Source of the DNA: Folioceros fuciformis
Lineage: Eukaryota > Anthocerotophyta > Anthocerotopsida > Anthocerotales
DNA: 32,474 nt
Assembly: GCA_049999805.1 (NCBI GenBank)
Contig: JBNGIO010005918.1
Coordinates: forward strand, 1 to 32,474
Direction: 5' to 3'
Part shown: in pieces, positions 30,284-32,474 of the stretch
Numbering within the stretch: position 1 is the first letter of the stretch
Layout of the letters: each line of letters opens with the position of its first letter
Notes under the pieces: generated by a model
Databases searched by the model: none
What the model was told of the DNA's origin: nothing
The model's input: only the letters and a program-made list of their open reading frames with translations
Position numbers and translations under genes: made by a program

Positions 30284-31681
30284 CTACAAATTGGGGGTGG
30301 TGAGGAGACCTCGCTCGACTGGAGGAGGGTGGGTAGGCACAAGGAAAACACGCCTGTCCATTTGCCATCTGAACACCACCACTCCCTTGTAAGCAGTTCT
30401 TGGCACGCCATCTTTCCACTCCTCAAAGACTCCAAAGCGGGAAGCTAGGGCCCTGAACTGGGTCTCACTCGCGTAGTAAATCTTGACATCAGAATCGATG
30501 TTATCCGCCTGCGCAAAATCGGACACAGTCAAAGCCTTGTCCAGCAGGCTGCTGAAATGAGCCGCAAAGCGATCCGGAAGCAAGTAGCTGAGATCCTTGC
30601 TTTTCCAATTCACCGCGACGTCGTTGAGCTTGATAGGCTCCAAGTACTGCCTGAAAAACTGGCCCATGCTGGAGCCGTGCTCTCCGAAGTTGTAGGTTCT
30701 GCAAACCTCCGGTCGAATGACCTGCCTCCCTTTCCTGACAGACGCCAGCCTGAGCCAATCATCCCAGTACGCCTTGGGCCACTTTGGCGCGAGCTCGTCC
30801 CACAATGTTTTGGTGAGCATCCAACCTAAGCCCGGGAAGAAATCTGCGCGGTACAAAGACTCTGGATCGCGCACAAAATCGCGTTGCCCGTTGTCGTTCC
30901 AGGATGACACCGCAATCAAGGAAGAGTCGCTGTCCAGCAAAGCTGCGGTGGCCTCGAAGTATTCGAAGAAGTCCGGAGCGAGCTCCATGTCGTCTTCAAG
31001 GATGATGACCTTGGAGAAGTTGCGATCATCGAAGAGCTGAGACAAGGCCCATTTGTAGTGATCCGCGATCCTGTAGTAGGCAGGATGCTCCCCAGGCGGC
31101 ACTGCAGAGCTCGGCGCCAAATGCTGCATGAAGATGAACTGGTCGGAGAAGGAGGTGGCCTTGGCCTTCACATCCGCGTTGCCGCCGTCCTGCGATATGA
31201 ACAACGGGAACTTGACGGCTTGCTCGAGGCTGTCATGGTACTTGAGAATGGAGCTCAGGGTCCGCTCCAGGTAATCCGGCCGGTTGCAGGCCATCACCAC
31301 AACCGCGGCAACCACATGCAATTCTTTGACCACAGCGGAGGAAACCACATCCGATTCCAAATCCAGCTTCTTGTAGTTGTCACCCCCGGTTCTCTGCAGG
31401 AGGCCGTGGTAGACAGTGCTGAGCTGCGCGTTCTTGACCTCCAGCTGCCGCGTCTCATCCTCCAGCATCAACTGTTTGCCCTGGCACGCGCGGAGCTCGT
31501 CCAGGAGCAGGTGCACCTTGGAGCCGTATTCCCGCTCATAATAATCCTGAGCCTCTGCCGCGATTCTGCTGCTGTACTGCTGCTGCGTGGAGAACAAACG
31601 CCATTGCATCACCATGAAGAAGACGGCAGCACCCAGCAACAGTACCAACAAGCGAGCCTCTTTCCATCTCGTCATGGCCAC
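30284..31681 (-). CDS. CGL1: Alpha-1,3-mannosyl-glycoprotein 2-beta-N-acetylglucosaminyltransferase (GnT-I)
   Basis: A single exon of 465 aa (Arabidopsis CGL1 is 444). It is a type II Golgi enzyme that adds the first GlcNAc to Man5 N-glycans and opens the complex-glycan pathway. A short N-tail, a membrane anchor at about 10-27 (LLVLLLGAAVFFMVMQW), a helical stem of about 40-100, then the catalytic domain: VAAVVVMACNRPDYLERTL, FISQDGG, HYKWALSQLF, and the metal- and UDP-binding ILEDDMELAPDFFEYFE with Glu219-Asp-Asp221. SSWNDNGQ, FFPGLGWML, KAYWDDWLR, RTYNFGEHGSSMGQFF and EEWKDGVPRTAYKGVVVFR are all family blocks. The extra length is in the stem and a C-terminal HPPPVERGLL tail. Met3 is an alternative start. 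The absence of introns contrasts with the many-exon gene of Arabidopsis. Confidence 0.95.
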   Translation of the reverse strand: MAMTRWKEARLLVLLLGAAVFFMVMQWRLFSTQQQYSSRIAAEAQDYYEREYGSKVHLLLDELRACQGKQLMLEDETRQLEVKNAQLSTVYHGLLQRTGGDNYKKLDLESDVVSSAVVKELHVVAAVVVMACNRPDYLERTLSSILKYHDSLEQAVKFPLFISQDGGNADVKAKATSFSDQFIFMQHLAPSSAVPPGEHPAYYRIADHYKWALSQLFDDRNFSKVIILEDDMELAPDFFEYFEATAALLDSDSSLIAVSSWNDNGQRDFVRDPESLYRADFFPGLGWMLTKTLWDELAPKWPKAYWDDWLRLASVRKGRQVIRPEVCRTYNFGEHGSSMGQFFRQYLEPIKLNDVAVNWKSKDLSYLLPDRFAAHFSSLLDKALTVSDFAQADNIDSDVKIYYASETQFRALASRFGVFEEWKDGVPRTAYKGVVVFRWQMDRRVFLVPTHPPPVERGLLTTPNL

Positions 31682-31965
31682 ACCGACTGTTCTGGCTCCT
31701 CCGCAGCTTCATGCTCCATGTACCCCGTTTCCGAGGACGCCTCCAGGACTAGGGCATCCGCAGGGACGTCGACCTCGCTCCTCAGTCCCCCGGAGCTGGA
31801 CTGTCCCTGAAAATAGGGCGACAGGTAGGGGAGAGCAGGAGTTTTCAATTGCAGTGCACTCTGTAGAAAAAGGGGCAGGGCTATTCCCCTATTCGCTATC
31901 ACAAAGTTCTTCCTTGCCATCCATTGAAGTCCATATTTGTGGCCAGAGAAACATTGATGGAACAC
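31672..31965 (-). other. Upstream ORF abutting GnT-I
   Basis: A 97-codon open frame ends with TGA at 31672-31674, which overlaps the ATG of GnT-I Met3 as ATGA. It has no recognisable domain. If the transcript starts upstream of 31965, the ORF would lie in the leader and could reduce initiation at GnT-I. Chance is equally possible. Confidence 0.25.
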
Positions 31966-32474
31966 CGACCTCGTCTACTGCGCGGCGGCTGTGTATTAGG
32001 TGTTTCACTCTTTATGCATTCTACCGGACCATGCATTGCAGCACATCCGTGGAATTGCATGTCGAGGACTACATTCTCAACCCGTCATCATCGTTCAAGA
32101 TACCCAAACCCTTACACTTCTCATTGCAAGCGCACGAAGGCATGCAGGGGTGCCCAAGGGTTCAATTTGGCTCTGGCAGCGACTTGATTGCGTCGTGCCT
32201 GCAACCAGAGGCCTGCTGTGGAGGACACCGGGTGCAATCCACCCTAAATTTATTGAGGTAGCCAAGCGTGGAAGGTGCATTTTGTGGCAGCATTTAAAAT
32301 TCTACAATTATACCACCAATTTACTCACGCAATTGAATTAGCAATGGCCTTTTAAAAAACGCACAATCAAACTACGCCAATCCACACCAACAATTTCCTC
32401 ATCCAGTCAAAGATTATCAGAACAATAGGAATAGATAACCATGAAGTTTGGTTCATTTGTTTTTTTGACTTATA
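31966..32474. other. Upstream flank of GnT-I, no gene seen
   Basis: 509 bp to the right window edge, increasingly AT-rich after 32280. Several frames of 60-110 codons occur on the plus strand without family resemblance. Probably promoter or intergenic DNA. Confidence 0.35.

Noticed and set aside
31058-32261. Plus-strand frames of 224-250 codons antisense to and beyond GnT-I
   Set aside because: They mirror the GnT-I codons or lack any domain; GnT-I is certain.

Overview
This is nuclear DNA from a land plant. Nine genes have a recognisable product, and almost all are plant housekeeping or plant-specific genes: CER3/WAX2 wax synthesis, a polyamine uptake transporter, GAR1, an RPA-interacting protein, an O-fucosyltransferase-like protein, a plastid-targeted protein, the peroxisomal multifunctional beta-oxidation protein, and GnT-I. 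Exons are short and joined by GT-AG introns, mostly 50-200 nt. The compact introns, frequent head-to-head gene pairs and two N gaps (10634-10643 and 14903-15002) suggest a draft assembly of a non-seed plant (bryophyte or lycophyte), but the species cannot be fixed from the sequence. I rebuilt exon structures by hand from splice sites, reading frame and family similarity. In every multi-exon model the phases close and the total length is a multiple of three.

Layout. 1-913: 5' part of a proline-rich gene (minus), running off the left edge. 1440-3325: an 11-exon FYVE-finger plus ankyrin gene (plus). About 2150-3690 and 4290-5575: two copies of a duplicated block covering the tail-to-tail junction of the FYVE-ankyrin gene and CER3. 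The second copy carries a dead ankyrin tail, and the first carries a dead CER3 tail. 5520-8478: CER3 (minus, 11 exons). 8479-11801: long gene-poor stretch with telomere-like words, a compound minisatellite and AT-rich DNA. 11859-13319: intronless polyamine transporter (plus). 13727-15025: GAR1 (minus), head-to-head with RPAIN at 15437-16764 (plus). 16960-19084: O-fucosyltransferase-like gene (minus), head-to-head with a plastid bPH-like gene at 19472-20089. 20355-25280: decayed PIF/Harbinger DNA transposon with a Myb/trihelix ORF, a transposase and three tandem-repeat tracts. 25654-29582: peroxisomal MFP (minus, 17 exons). 30284-31681: intronless GnT-I (minus). 31682-32474: nothing recognised beyond an upstream ORF.

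The genes are not an operon and show no common pathway. CER3 (cuticular alkanes) and MFP (fatty acid beta-oxidation) both use very-long-chain or activated fatty acids, but their proximity looks coincidental. I found no convincing new multi-gene system. The most informative oddities are the junction duplication, the intronless GnT-I, the missing peroxisomal signal on the MFP model, and the repeat architecture of the PIF/Harbinger remnant.
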